Positions 25,044-33,902 of a stretch of 35,623 nt of DNA are shown here, in pieces; positions within the stretch are counted from its first letter, which is position 1, and every line of letters starts with the position of its first letter. Source of the stretch: an uncultured Pelagibacteraceae bacterium (GTDB lineage: Bacteria; Pseudomonadota; Alphaproteobacteria; Pelagibacterales; Pelagibacteraceae). Below the pieces are notes generated by a model, which saw only the letters and a list, made by a program, of their open reading frames with translations, searched no databases and had not been told where the DNA came from. Made by a program: the position numbers and the translations under genes. The stretch covers positions 1-35,623 of the forward strand of contig CACHCH010000012.1 in the NCBI GenBank assembly GCA_902578255.1, written 5' to 3'.

Positions 25044-25313
25044 ATGCTTCATATTAAATGTCCGTATTGTGGGATGAGATCACAAAATGAATTTTCTTAT
25101 GGTGGGGATGCTAGCGTAAAAAGACCTGAGCTTAATAAAGAAATCCCTGATGAAGAATGGGATAACTTTGTATATAATCGAAAAAGTTTAAGAGGTAAGC
25201 ACCTAGAGTTATGGCAGCATTTGTTTGGATGTAGACAGTGGATCAAGGTAGAAAGAGACACCGCTACTCACGAAATATTTAATACATATAAAGCTGATGA
25301 GGAAATTTCTTAA
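25044..25313 (+). CDS. mgdB: Sarcosine oxidase delta / N-methylglutamate dehydrogenase subunit B
   Basis: The 89-aa protein begins MLHIKCPYCGMR and has Cys6, Cys9, His59 and Cys63, the zinc ligands of the delta subunit of heterotetrameric sarcosine oxidase, together with the family-typical FSYGGDA and WQHLFGCRQW. It has a structural role at the interface of the heterotetramer. It directly follows the beta-type subunit without a gap, and its stop shares a base with the next start (TAATG). Length is typical, ~90-100 aa. Confidence 0.88.
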   Translation: MLHIKCPYCGMRSQNEFSYGGDASVKRPELNKEIPDEEWDNFVYNRKSLRGKHLELWQHLFGCRQWIKVERDTATHEIFNTYKADEEIS

Positions 25314-28309
25314 TGACACAAAAATTTAGATTAGAAAATGGTGGACTAATTAATAGGGATAAAAAATTATCATTTAAATTTAATGGAAAAACATACTATG
25401 GTTATGAGGGAGATACTTTAGCTTCTGCTTTAATTGCTAATGGAGTACATTTAGTCGGTAGAAGCTTTAAATATCACAGACCAAGAGGGTTTTTTGGAGC
25501 TGGGGTAGATGAGCCCTATGCAATAGTTCAGCTTTATAGAAATAATGAGACAGAGCCAAATATTAAAGCTACTGAGCAAGAGCTTTTTGAAGGATTAGAA
25601 GCCAAAAGTGTAAATTGTTGGCCAAGTGTAAACTTTGATATTGGTGCAATTAATAATTTTTTAAAAATTTTTCTACCTGCAGGATTTTATTACAAGACTT
25701 TCATGTGGCCTAAAAGTTTTTGGTATCGAGTTTATGAACCTTTTATTAGAAAAGCTGCAGGCTTAGGTGTTGCTTCTACAAAACATGATAAAGAGAGATA
25801 TGAACATAAATATGAGTATTGTGACTTACTAATTGCTGGTTCTGGTCCATCAGGTTTAGCAAGTGCTTATGCTGCTGCAAAAAATGGTGCAAGAGTAATT
25901 CTAGCTGAAGATAAACCAAGATTTGGAGGATCTTTGTTAACTAGTGATGTAAATATTGGAAATCAATCAGGTGAGGATTGGGCAAACAGTATTATTTCTG
26001 AATTAAAAGAAATGCCAAATGTGGTTGTTAAAAATAGATCTCAAGTTTTTGGTTACTATGATCATAATATGTTAGTGATGTCAGAAAAAGTTAGCGATCA
26101 TCTACCAAAAACAAAAAAACATCATCCAAAACAAAGACTTTGGTATATTAGGGCAAAAGAGGTTTTAATTTCTTCAGGATCAATTGAAAGACCAATAGTT
26201 TTTGGGAATAATGATACTCCTGGAGTGATGTTGTCCTCAGCAGCAAAAGAATATTTAAAAGTATACGGAGTATTAGTTGGTAAAAATCCGTTAGTTTTTA
26301 CAAATAATGACAGTGGATATGAGACAGCAATTGAATTTAATAAAAATGGAATTAATCCAATTATTTTAGACTCTAGAGTTAATCCACAATCAGAAATAAT
26401 TGATGAAGCAATTAATCTTGGTATTAAAATAAAATTTTCGCATGTTGTTGTTGCTGCACATGGATATAAAAAAGTAAGTTCAGCAGATATTGCAAAAATT
26501 TCAGATGATAAAAAGCAACTTGGTACAATTGAAAATATTAAGTGTGATTGTATTTGTGTTTCAGGTTTTTGGACGCCAACTATTCATCTAGCTTCACAAT
26601 CAGGAAATAAAACTAAATTTAAGGAAGAAATTGATGCCTTTGTGCCTGGGACATCTAAGCAGAATGAAACAACTTTAGGTGCAGCTAATGGGATTTTTAC
26701 ATTAGAAGAAACGTTAAAAGATTCATTTATGGCTGGCCAAGATTTGTCAAAAAAGATTACAAACAAAGATAATAAAATTTCGTTTCCTACTGTTGTTGAG
26801 AAAAAATCTTCTCAACATGACAAGTTTTGGTGTGTACCTTTGCCTAAAGGAAAAAGTTATAAGAGATTTTTAGATTTTCAAAATGATGTTGCTGTTTCAG
26901 ATATCGAAATAGCTTTAAAGGAAGGGTATCGATCAATAGAGCATGTTAAAAGATACACAACTCTAGGAATGGCAACCGATCAAGGTAAAACAAGCAATTT
27001 GAATGGACTACAATTAGTCTCTGATATTGAAAATAAAGTAGTACCAGCAGTAGGTCATACAACTTTTAGACCTCCATACACTCCAATATCTATTGGAGCA
27101 ATTGTAGGAAGAGAAGTTGGAAAACATTCTAAACCCACTCGTAAATCTCCTATGCATTCATGGCATGAAAAAAATAATGCTGTATTTGTTGATGCTGGAG
27201 TTTGGTTAAGACCAAGATATTATAAACAAGGTAATGAAAATCTTTTTGAAGCATCTAAGCGTGAAGCTAAAAATGTTAGAACGAATGTTGGTGTTTGTGA
27301 TGTTACCACGTTAGGGAAAATTGATATCAAAGGTCCTGATGCTGCAGAACTGCTAAATAGAGTTTACACAAATGCCTGGTTAAAGTTGCCAGTTGGTAAA
27401 GCAAGATATGGGGTGATGCTTAGAGAAGATGGAATAGTTATGGATGATGGAACAACAACTAGAATTTCTGAAAATCATTATCACATGACAACTACTACAG
27501 CTCAAGCTGCCAATGTCCTTTCACATTTAGAGTATTATCTACAACTTGTTTGGCCTGAATTGAATGTTAATGTAGTTTCAACAACTGAACAATGGGCTGG
27601 TGCAGCAATTGCAGGACCTAAATCTCGAAAATTATTAGAAAAATTATTTCCTAATAATAACGTTTCAAACGAAGGACTGCCTTTCATGGGGTACATGGAG
27701 TCTGAATTGTTTGGGGTTAAAGCTAGAATTTTTAGAATCTCATTTTCAGGCGAATTAGCTTATGAGGTAAATGTAGAGTCTGCTTATGGACAATTTATGT
27801 GGGAAAAAATCATTGAACTAGGTCAAGAATTTCAAGTTCAGCCTTATGGAACAGAAGCGTTATCAACTTTGAGAATTGAAATGGGACATGTTGCAGGATC
27901 AGAACTTGATGGAAGAACAATTTCTTATGACACTTCATTGGAGGGATTAATTAGTAAAAAGAAAGATTTTATTGGTAAAAGGTCATTAAATAGAGAAGCT
28001 TTTACCTCAAGCGACAGACAAAAGATTGTTGGAGTTGTTCCTTTAGATAAAAAAACAAGTATACCAGAGGGTTCTCATTTAGTGAAAGACGCTCAAGCTC
28101 CTTTACCAAACAAAAAATTAGGACATATATCTGCTTCATGCTGGAGTGTAGAGCATGATAATCCTTTTTCTCTTGCAATTTTGAAGGATGGAAAAAATAT
28201 GATTGGAGAAAAATTATTTGTTATGTCTCCACTGAAAAACAAAGTAATTCCAGTTGAAATTGTTTCTTCACATTATGTGGATCCAAAAGGAGAAAGAGTT
28301 AGATCATGA
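25313..28309 (+). CDS. mgdC: Sarcosine oxidase alpha / N-methylglutamate dehydrogenase subunit C
   Basis: The 998-aa product has the full alpha-subunit plan. Residues ~10-100 are a ferredoxin-like domain without cysteines ([14 protein letters not shown]). From ~170 comes a Rossmann domain with [20 protein letters not shown] for NAD/FAD. From ~600 to the end is a GcvT-type tetrahydrofolate-binding domain ([46 protein letters not shown]). In the complex the methyl group removed from the substrate amine passes through an internal channel to folate to form methylene-THF. It overlaps its successor by 4 bp. Sarcosine or N-methylglutamate specificity resides mainly in the beta-type subunit, so this protein alone cannot decide it. 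Confidence 0.88.
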   Translation: MTQKFRLENGGLINRDKKLSFKFNGKTYYGYEGDTLASALIANGVHLVGRSFKYHRPRGFFGAGVDEPYAIVQLYRNNETEPNIKATEQELFEGLEAKSVNCWPSVNFDIGAINNFLKIFLPAGFYYKTFMWPKSFWYRVYEPFIRKAAGLGVASTKHDKERYEHKYEYCDLLIAGSGPSGLASAYAAAKNGARVILAEDKPRFGGSLLTSDVNIGNQSGEDWANSIISELKEMPNVVVKNRSQVFGYYDHNMLVMSEKVSDHLPKTKKHHPKQRLWYIRAKEVLISSGSIERPIVFGNNDTPGVMLSSAAKEYLKVYGVLVGKNPLVFTNNDSGYETAIEFNKNGINPIILDSRVNPQSEIIDEAINLGIKIKFSHVVVAAHGYKKVSSADIAKISDDKKQLGTIENIKCDCICVSGFWTPTIHLASQSGNKTKFKEEIDAFVPGTSKQNETTLGAANGIFTLEETLKDSFMAGQDLSKKITNKDNKISFPTVVEKKSSQHDKFWCVPLPKGKSYKRFLDFQNDVAVSDIEIALKEGYRSIEHVKRYTTLGMATDQGKTSNLNGLQLVSDIENKVVPAVGHTTFRPPYTPISIGAIVGREVGKHSKPTRKSPMHSWHEKNNAVFVDAGVWLRPRYYKQGNENLFEASKREAKNVRTNVGVCDVTTLGKIDIKGPDAAELLNRVYTNAWLKLPVGKARYGVMLREDGIVMDDGTTTRISENHYHMTTTTAQAANVLSHLEYYLQLVWPELNVNVVSTTEQWAGAAIAGPKSRKLLEKLFPNNNVSNEGLPFMGYMESELFGVKARIFRISFSGELAYEVNVESAYGQFMWEKIIELGQEFQVQPYGTEALSTLRIEMGHVAGSELDGRTISYDTSLEGLISKKKDFIGKRSLNREAFTSSDRQKIVGVVPLDKKTSIPEGSHLVKDAQAPLPNKKLGHISASCWSVEHDNPFSLAILKDGKNMIGEKLFVMSPLKNKVIPVEIVSSHYVDPKGERVRS

Positions 28310-28893
28310 CATCAATATCAGCATTAGAAAATATCCATAGAAAAGGTCAATTTGGTGATTATGAAGGTAAAAATGAAACAAATTTAATTAAAATTTCAGA
28401 AATAAAAAACTTATTTATTACTCAGATTACTCAACATAAAAATTCTAATGTTGTATATGAAGAAATTGAAATAGATAATCTAAAACTAAGTTCAAAAACA
28501 CTGTCAGTAGAAAGTAATGAAAATACTCGAATTCTCTGGAATGGGCCAAGAAATTGGCTGATTATAACAACTCAAAAAGAAGTTTTTTTTGAAATTAATA
28601 AAAAACTTGAAGAGAAAGATTTTGCAATTACGGATATTTCTCATTCAAAATCAATTATTGAACTGGAAGGTGATGATGCAAAGGAAGTTTTAAAAAAAGG
28701 ATGTCCTTTTAATTTTAATGAATTTCATAAAAACAATTGTTTGAATTCAACATACAATGGAATGTCCATAATTGTTGATATGATAAATGATAATCCAGAT
28801 ACATTTAGAATTTTTGCTCTTAGAAGTTTTGGAGAATCTCTTTATCATTCAATAACAGACTCATCTTTAGAATTTGGATATATAGGAAAATAA
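28306..28893 (+). CDS. mgdD: Sarcosine oxidase gamma / N-methylglutamate dehydrogenase subunit D
   Basis: The 195-aa product is a short, divergent GcvT-like protein ([58 protein letters not shown]), the pattern of the gamma subunit SoxG/MgdD. It completes the beta-delta-alpha-gamma order seen in all heterotetrameric sarcosine oxidase-type operons. Its start overlaps the alpha gene (ATGA), and it ends 1 bp from the convergent EamA gene, so no terminator can be placed between them. Confidence 0.82.
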   Translation: MTSISALENIHRKGQFGDYEGKNETNLIKISEIKNLFITQITQHKNSNVVYEEIEIDNLKLSSKTLSVESNENTRILWNGPRNWLIITTQKEVFFEINKKLEEKDFAITDISHSKSIIELEGDDAKEVLKKGCPFNFNEFHKNNCLNSTYNGMSIIVDMINDNPDTFRIFALRSFGESLYHSITDSSLEFGYIGK

Positions 28894-28894
28894 A

Positions 28895-29743
28895 TTAATC
28901 TCTTGTAGCTATATAAACACCAACTGTTGCAATCATAAAACCTAAAAGATCTAAATTACTCAAGTTTTCTTTTAAAAAAACCCATGCCATGAGTGCAGAA
29001 GTAGGTGGAATTAAGAAAAAAATAGAAACCGTTTTACTTGCAGAATTTTTTTTAATTAAAAACATTAAAATCGTGAAAGCTCCAAAGGAAACTAAAAAAA
29101 TCTGATGACTCATCGCAACTAAAAATGTCGTCGAGAAATCAATATAAGTTTCTGCAAAAAGTATAATAATTATAATATGAAAAATAAATCCACCTAAAGC
29201 TTGGTTCATATTACTGACTGATAAAGGTAAATTATTACTTAATTTTTTTTGCCAAATAGTTGATGTTGTTATAGCTATTAACGCAACTACTGTTGCAGCT
29301 AATCCAATCGTTGGAATTTCGGTACCTATGTCAAAACCTAATACCATTACAGCACCAGAAAAACCTAACAGAACTCCTATCCATTGTTTTAAAGAAACTT
29401 TTTCATTTAAAATTGGTCCACTCAATACATTAGTAAGTATAGGTTGTAGTGTTACTATGAGTGCTGCAATTCCTGTAGGCATTCCTTTTGAAATTGAAAA
29501 AAAAACACCTCCCAAGTAAACTCCATGAAAAAGAACGCCACTAAAAAATGATTCAAAAAAGTTTTTTCTATCAACTATTATTTTCTTTTTAGAATAAATA
29601 GAAAACAAAAAAAAACCTAATGCAACTAAAGCAAATCTAAAAGCAAGAGCTGCAAAGGGGTCACTATGATCTATAATTGGTTTAGTTGTTATAAATGCAG
29701 ACGACCAAAGTAGAATAAAGATAAACGGAAAAACTTTAATCAT
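28895..29743 (-). CDS. EamA/DMT-family membrane transporter
   Basis: The 282-aa protein has about ten hydrophobic segments arranged as two EamA halves: the N-terminal half starts FIFILLWSSAFITTKPII, and the second has IAITTSTIWQKKL and PPTSALMAWVFLKENLSNLDLLGFMI with the conserved Glu-containing end of the repeat. DMT transporters of this size export or import amino acids, nucleosides or other metabolites; the substrate cannot be read from sequence. It is transcribed towards the oxidase operon and away from the small lipoprotein gene. Confidence 0.85.
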   Translation of the reverse strand: MIKVFPFIFILLWSSAFITTKPIIDHSDPFAALAFRFALVALGFFLFSIYSKKKIIVDRKNFFESFFSGVLFHGVYLGGVFFSISKGMPTGIAALIVTLQPILTNVLSGPILNEKVSLKQWIGVLLGFSGAVMVLGFDIGTEIPTIGLAATVVALIAITTSTIWQKKLSNNLPLSVSNMNQALGGFIFHIIIIILFAETYIDFSTTFLVAMSHQIFLVSFGAFTILMFLIKKNSASKTVSIFFLIPPTSALMAWVFLKENLSNLDLLGFMIATVGVYIATRD

Positions 29744-29851
29744 TTTTGTTTTATAGTTAATTATTCACCATAGTCTCATTTATAATACTCAGTTTGAACT
29801 AATTCTATCTTGAGTTGAATTTCTAAATAAGTATTAATCAGAATATTACTT

Positions 29852-30148
29852 ATGAAAATATTAAATATATTTTTTATCATCTTTGTTTTAATATCTTTAT
29901 CCGGTTGCATTCAAACAACATCTCTTTTAGGCCCGGGCGTTACTATAGCTACTACAGGAAATGTATTTCAGGCAGGACTTCAATATGGAGCTAATACTGC
30001 AATAAAAAATGAGACTGGTAAAGATGTTTTTTCACATATTAAAGATAAAGTCGATGAAAAAAAAGATGAAAAAAAATTCTATGCTGAATTTAGACTTTTT
30101 TTAGAAAAAAGAATAAATGCCACAAGAAAAAAATTCATCACAAACTAA
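29852..30148 (+). CDS. Small lipoprotein of unknown function
   Basis: The 98-aa product has a hydrophobic N-terminus ending in the canonical lipobox LSGC, so Cys19 is probably lipidated. A Gly/Ala/Thr-rich segment follows (GPGVTIATTGNVFQAGLQYG), then a highly charged Lys/Glu-rich C-terminus likely to be helical. I recognise no functional domain. It stands alone, with a 108-bp upstream region that could hold its promoter, and overlaps the stop of the convergent gene by 4 bp. Confidence 0.7.
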   Translation: MKILNIFFIIFVLISLSGCIQTTSLLGPGVTIATTGNVFQAGLQYGANTAIKNETGKDVFSHIKDKVDEKKDEKKFYAEFRLFLEKRINATRKKFITN

Positions 30149-30585
30149 TTCAAGATATCAAGTTTTATCAATTTTTCCTGCTTTGTTTCTTTGCACCACA
30201 TCTCATAACTTTCGCAGACCCGCCAAAGATGATCAAAGGCTCTTTGAGATATTTCTAATGGAAAATGGCTTTTAGTATAATAAAGTTTTGGGATTTTTAT
30301 TAAAAGTTTAATCATAGAATCTTTTTGGACTTCTAATAATTTTATAGTTTCGCTAGTTATTCTTTTTCCTGTTATTTCATCTACAAAGTTATTCTTTTCT
30401 AATTTCTCAAACCACTTATCATGAAATTCACCTGAGCTTATTAATTCATACTCTTTAGATGTCATGAATATTTCAAATGCTTGAATATTATTAGTTTCTG
30501 GATTTTTATTCTTGATTTCGATTATTTTAAAATAAATAAACTCAGCAACTCTAAGCACATAAGGCTTTTCAATCTTTGATTGCAT
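30145..30585 (-). CDS. Hypothetical protein, 146 aa
   Basis: The 146-aa product is charged, apparently soluble and mainly helical, with no signal peptide or membrane segment. Notable pieces are the C-terminal FDHLWRVCESYEMWCKET with two Cys and three aromatic residues, and a Lys/Ile-rich centre. I do not recognise a family. It begins 3 bp after the racemase stop, so the two are probably co-transcribed. Codon and amino-acid use match the neighbours, and a 440-bp frame between real genes supports its reality. Confidence 0.65.
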   Translation of the reverse strand: MQSKIEKPYVLRVAEFIYFKIIEIKNKNPETNNIQAFEIFMTSKEYELISSGEFHDKWFEKLEKNNFVDEITGKRITSETIKLLEVQKDSMIKLLIKIPKLYYTKSHFPLEISQRAFDHLWRVCESYEMWCKETKQEKLIKLDILN

Positions 30586-30588
30586 AAC

Positions 30589-31335
30589 TTAATTCTTATG
30601 TTTTACCATGGCAGACTCTGCCAAAATAAGATTGGGATCTAAAAATATTTTTGAAGATTTTATATTTTTAAATGATTTAAATGCAAATATTGCAATAGGA
30701 AGTTCAGTGCATCCCAAAATTATTTTTTTACATTTCATACTCATCAAATAGTTTATTGCAGGTTTGATAGCTTTTTCTGCAGACCGTACATTTCCCATCT
30801 TTACAAATTTAATTGCTTTATTTACAGAGTTTTTCTGAATCCTTTGCGAAGGTATAATAAGATTATAATTTTTATCAAAAAAATTATTATATACTCCAGT
30901 TTTTAAAGTACCCTCTGTTGCTAAGAGTCCTACTTTTGAATTTTTCTTACAATTTTTTTTTGTGAATTTAAATACCTCTTTAGGCATATTAATTATTGGA
31001 ATATTTATTTTCTTTCGCAAATCATCATACCAATAATGAGCTGTATTACAGGGGATAACAATAAATTTGCATTTATTTTTTTCAAGTAGTTTACAACCTT
31101 TAAGTAAACTTTTTAAAACTCTATCGTACTTTATCTTACTTTTCTTGTTTGTAGATTTATTAGAAAGATTTTTAGTCTGAGACCCAATTGACTCAGGTCG
31201 ACCAGGAATGTTAGATTTATTGTAGAGTAAAAATAAAGGATATTCTTGATCAATTTTTCCTCTGTTCAGGACTGCAAGTTTATTACAAAAATCTAGTCCT
31301 GCTTGAGTTCCCATTCCACCTAAAATTCCAATCAT
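30589..31335 (-). CDS. Aspartate/glutamate racemase family protein
   Basis: The 248-aa product starts MIGILGGMGTQAGLDF and has the two catalytic cysteine motifs of Asp/Glu racemases, IPCNTAHYWYDDL (Cys96) and LGCTELPIAI (Cys209), plus GLLATEGTLKTGVY. It would interconvert L- and D-aspartate or a related amino acid without cofactor. Both cysteines are present, so racemase activity is plausible, unlike in single-Cys relatives. It lies downstream of cspA on the same strand with a 146-bp gap carrying an inverted repeat, and upstream of a hypothetical gene. Confidence 0.82.
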   Translation of the reverse strand: MIGILGGMGTQAGLDFCNKLAVLNRGKIDQEYPLFLLYNKSNIPGRPESIGSQTKNLSNKSTNKKSKIKYDRVLKSLLKGCKLLEKNKCKFIVIPCNTAHYWYDDLRKKINIPIINMPKEVFKFTKKNCKKNSKVGLLATEGTLKTGVYNNFFDKNYNLIIPSQRIQKNSVNKAIKFVKMGNVRSAEKAIKPAINYLMSMKCKKIILGCTELPIAIFAFKSFKNIKSSKIFLDPNLILAESAMVKHKN

Positions 31336-31417
31336 AATCTTTGATTAATTTATAAATTTTGATTTAAATTTTTTATAATTGATAATTGTGTTTAAACGTT
31401 GATTTTCATTGTTCGGT

Positions 31418-31468
31418 ATTGGCTGAAAAATATAAACTAAAAAAACTAAATTAATGTTTTCAGCCAAT
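31418..31468. repeat. 12-bp perfect inverted repeat downstream of cspA
   Basis: ATTGGCTGAAAA (31418-31429) and TTTTCAGCCAAT (31457-31468) are exact reverse complements around a 27-bp AT-rich spacer. It starts 14 bp past the stop of the cold-shock gene in the direction of transcription. It may end or stabilise the cspA mRNA. The long loop and the lack of a following T tract make it a poor classical terminator, so an operator or an mRNA 3' structure is equally possible. Confidence 0.5.
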
Positions 31469-31481
31469 AGGAAGTGTGAAA

Positions 31482-31688
31482 TTATGCAGTTTTTAAGTTA
31501 ACTGCTGAAGGACCTTTTGGACCATCTTCAACATCGAAAGTCAAAGCTTGACCCTCATCTAAACCGTTCATACCAGCATCTCTTACTGCTGAAACATGTA
31601 CAAACACATCTTTTTCTTTATCTTCTCTTTCAATAAAACCAAAACCTTTGGTTGGATTGAACCATTTTACTTTTCCTTGTAGACTCAT
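31482..31688 (-). CDS. cspA: Cold-shock domain protein
   Basis: The 68-aa product is a complete cold-shock domain with [15 protein letters not shown] containing RNP1 (KGFGFI) and VFVHVSAV (RNP2). Such proteins bind single-stranded RNA and act as RNA chaperones. Size and motifs are fully typical. It is apparently monocistronic: 115 bp upstream carry a TTGACA box and a hairpin, and an inverted repeat lies downstream. The gene symbol reflects the family, not orthology to a given E. coli paralogue. Confidence 0.93.
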   Translation of the reverse strand: MSLQGKVKWFNPTKGFGFIEREDKEKDVFVHVSAVRDAGMNGLDEGQALTFDVEDGPKGPSAVNLKTA

Positions 31689-31720
31689 ATTTATCTTCTT
31701 ACTTTTTGTTATATTAATTT

Positions 31721-31775
31721 ATTACTTATAATTAAGTAATCTTGGCTTTGTTTAGATTTTGAAGGGTTTTGTCAA
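31721..31775 (-). promoter_or_regulatory. cspA promoter and leader hairpin
   Basis: On the minus strand a perfect TTGACA (31775 to 31770) lies 82 bp before the cspA ATG; only weak -10 candidates (such as TAAACA at 31754-31749) follow it. Nearer the gene, 31721-31740 is a perfect 8-bp inverted repeat, ATTACTTA and TAAGTAAT around TAAT, which would fall in the mRNA leader. Structured leaders are usual for cold-shock genes, but this stem is purely AT-rich and weak. Confidence 0.4.
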
Positions 31776-31803
31776 CAAAATATATTATAAATTAAAAAAT
31801 TTT

Positions 31804-32271
31804 CTAATTTGTGTCAATAATTTTGGTTAAATATACAGAATTTACATCTGCTTTATAGTGTGCAAAAGGTTGGCATTCCTTAAACTCACATTTTTTAAAA
31901 AGTTTTCTCGCTGGTAAAAAAAAAACCCCAGCACCAGTCTCAATACTTATTTTTTTTATCTTTAGTTTCTTGGCTTCATTAATTAAATGATTAATTACAT
32001 TAATCCCATACCCTTTATTTCTAAAATTATCATGAATTCTTATAGATTTGAATTCTCCATGACTTTCATCTAGAAATTTAAGAGCACCGCAACCTATTAA
32101 ATTTTCATCTTGCCACAAGCTCCAAAATTTAATTGATGATACTTTAAGACCAGGAATATCTAAAACATGAGCGCTTCCCTCTGGAGAAGCTGCTCTGAGT
32201 TCAACAAAGTGTTTACTAAGAAGTTCATGAACTTTAGGATTGTCAAAATTACCTTCTAATGATTTAAACAT
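31804..32271 (-). CDS. GNAT-family N-acetyltransferase
   Basis: The 155-aa product has the GNAT fold pattern: LIGCGALKFLDESHGEFKSIRI for strands 2-4, and NFRNKGYGINVINHLINEAKKL, whose R-N-K-G-Y-G binds the acetyl-CoA pyrophosphate. It ends with FKECQPFAHYK and a final strand. The acceptor substrate is unknown. It starts directly after the purK stop with no gap, so it is translated from the pur transcript. Confidence 0.85.
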   Translation of the reverse strand: MFKSLEGNFDNPKVHELLSKHFVELRAASPEGSAHVLDIPGLKVSSIKFWSLWQDENLIGCGALKFLDESHGEFKSIRIHDNFRNKGYGINVINHLINEAKKLKIKKISIETGAGVFFLPARKLFKKCEFKECQPFAHYKADVNSVYLTKIIDTN

Positions 32272-33318
32272 TTAAATTAATATTGTGATATGACCCATTT
32301 TTCTTTTTTCTTTAATCTCTTTTTTTAAATAATCAAAGAAAAATTCATTCTCTTTTAGGTTGGGAGAATTTCTATACTGAGATATCTGATCACCTAATAA
32401 ATTTATCATTTTTGCATTTGAAATTTTTTTTAATGGTATTTGCTCTAACCCACAAACTGCTCTAACATGATTTTCAAATTGACTTACATTGTATGAATTG
32501 ATGGTAAGATGGCCAGAGTTATGCACCCTAGGTGCAACTTCGTTTACATATAAATTATCATTTCTATCGATAAAAAATTCTACACACAACGTTCCCACAT
32601 ATTTAAGCTCTTCTGCTATCAGCATAGCCCAGTCTTTAGATTGAATAAAAATCTTCTCATTTATTTCAGCAGGTATTTTTGAATATTTTAAAATTTGATC
32701 TTCATGAGTATTCTCAATGGGCTCATAAATTTCGTACTTGTTATTACTAAATCTAGTTATAATTACTGAGATTTCTTTTTTTAGTTTAACAAGTTTCTCA
32801 AGAATATATCCAGCGGAAAAATCTATATTAATAGAATTTAACTCTTTGGTCGAATTTATTGGATATTGTCCTTTTCCATCATAACCAAGTGTGGTCGTCT
32901 TCAATATACCTGGTAAAAAATCTTTTAAGGCATCTATATCTGACTTCTTTTCAATTGATACATACCTTGTAGTCCTAATATTTAATTTATTTATAAAATC
33001 TTTTTCAGCCAATCGATGTTGAATAAGTCGATTTACAGAAGGTTTGGGTAAAACAGGTTTTAACTTATTTATTTCATTAAGGGTTTCAAAAGGTATATTT
33101 TCGAATTCATAAGTTACAACGTCAACTTGATTAACAAAATCTCTAACTTTCTGCTTATCATCATAATTTCCTGAAATAAATTGATTGCAAAAGTTTTGAG
33201 CTGGGGCGTCTGAATCGTCAGAAAAAATTATAGTTTTAATTTTTAATTTTTTTGCAGCAATTGCTAACATGCTACCTAACTGTCCACCTCCTATAATACC
33301 AAGAGCAATATCAGACAT
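32272..33318 (-). CDS. purK: 5-(carboxyamino)imidazole ribonucleotide synthase
   Basis: The 348-aa ATP-grasp enzyme has LGIIGGGQLGSMLAIAAK at the N-terminus, VTYEFENIPFETL, LKTTTLGYDGKGQ for nucleotide binding, and NEVAPRVHNSGHLTINSYNVSQFENHVRAVCGL, the PurK-specific metal-binding stretch. It carboxylates aminoimidazole ribonucleotide with ATP and bicarbonate, giving the substrate of PurE in de novo purine synthesis. It begins immediately after purE, and a GNAT gene follows without spacing. Confidence 0.95.
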   Translation of the reverse strand: MSDIALGIIGGGQLGSMLAIAAKKLKIKTIIFSDDSDAPAQNFCNQFISGNYDDKQKVRDFVNQVDVVTYEFENIPFETLNEINKLKPVLPKPSVNRLIQHRLAEKDFINKLNIRTTRYVSIEKKSDIDALKDFLPGILKTTTLGYDGKGQYPINSTKELNSINIDFSAGYILEKLVKLKKEISVIITRFSNNKYEIYEPIENTHEDQILKYSKIPAEINEKIFIQSKDWAMLIAEELKYVGTLCVEFFIDRNDNLYVNEVAPRVHNSGHLTINSYNVSQFENHVRAVCGLEQIPLKKISNAKMINLLGDQISQYRNSPNLKENEFFFDYLKKEIKEKRKMGHITILI

Positions 33319-33810
33319 TTATTTAGGATTTTTTTTTACTGATTTAGTTTGACTAGATCTCCAGTTGATCAATTTACGTTTGATAGATGCATTCTGGTTT
33401 GCTATTATTGACGCTGCTAGTAATGCAGCATTAATTGCACCGTCTTCACCAATAGCAAGTGTTCCAACAGGTATTCCTTTTGGCATTTGAGCTATTGATA
33501 AAAGACTGTCTAAGCCTTTTAATTTTTTGCTTTCGATAGGTACACCAAGAACTGGTAATGATGTAAGTGCTGAGATCATACCAGGTAAATGTGCCGATCC
33601 TCCAGCGCCTGCTATAATTACACCTATATTATTTTGTTCCGCTTGTAGAGCATAATCATACATCCTTTTTGGAGTTCTGTGAGCTGATACAATTCTTGTC
33701 TCAAAAGAAACTCCAATTTTTTTTAGGGTTTTTTCTGCCAGCCGCATAGTCTTATAATCAGACTGGCTACCCATAACGATCGAAACTTTTAGATTTCTAT
33801 TTTTTTTCAT
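33319..33810 (-). CDS. purE: 5-(carboxyamino)imidazole ribonucleotide mutase
   Basis: The 163-aa product has KVSIVMGSQSDYKTM, VSAHRTPKRMYDYA, VIIAGAGGSAHLPGMISALTSLPVLGVP and IAQMPKGIPVGTLAIG, the class I PurE signatures. It converts N5-CAIR to CAIR. It is the first gene of the purE-purK-GNAT operon, with a 92-bp AT-rich region shared with the divergent dipeptidase gene that must carry both promoters. A basic C-terminal tail (SSQTKSVKKNPK) extends beyond the usual end. Confidence 0.95.
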   Translation of the reverse strand: MKKNRNLKVSIVMGSQSDYKTMRLAEKTLKKIGVSFETRIVSAHRTPKRMYDYALQAEQNNIGVIIAGAGGSAHLPGMISALTSLPVLGVPIESKKLKGLDSLLSIAQMPKGIPVGTLAIGEDGAINAALLAASIIANQNASIKRKLINWRSSQTKSVKKNPK

Positions 33811-33902
33811 GAGAATTAGTTATTAGTTTATTTCAAAATTAACTTAAAATATCAATAAAATTAATAGTATTTAAAAAACATATTGATTAGAGTTCAACTA
33901 AT

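Noticed and set aside
28885..28900. Terminator between the convergent oxidase and EamA genes
   Set aside because: The two stops are separated by a single base and no hairpin with a T tract is visible there.
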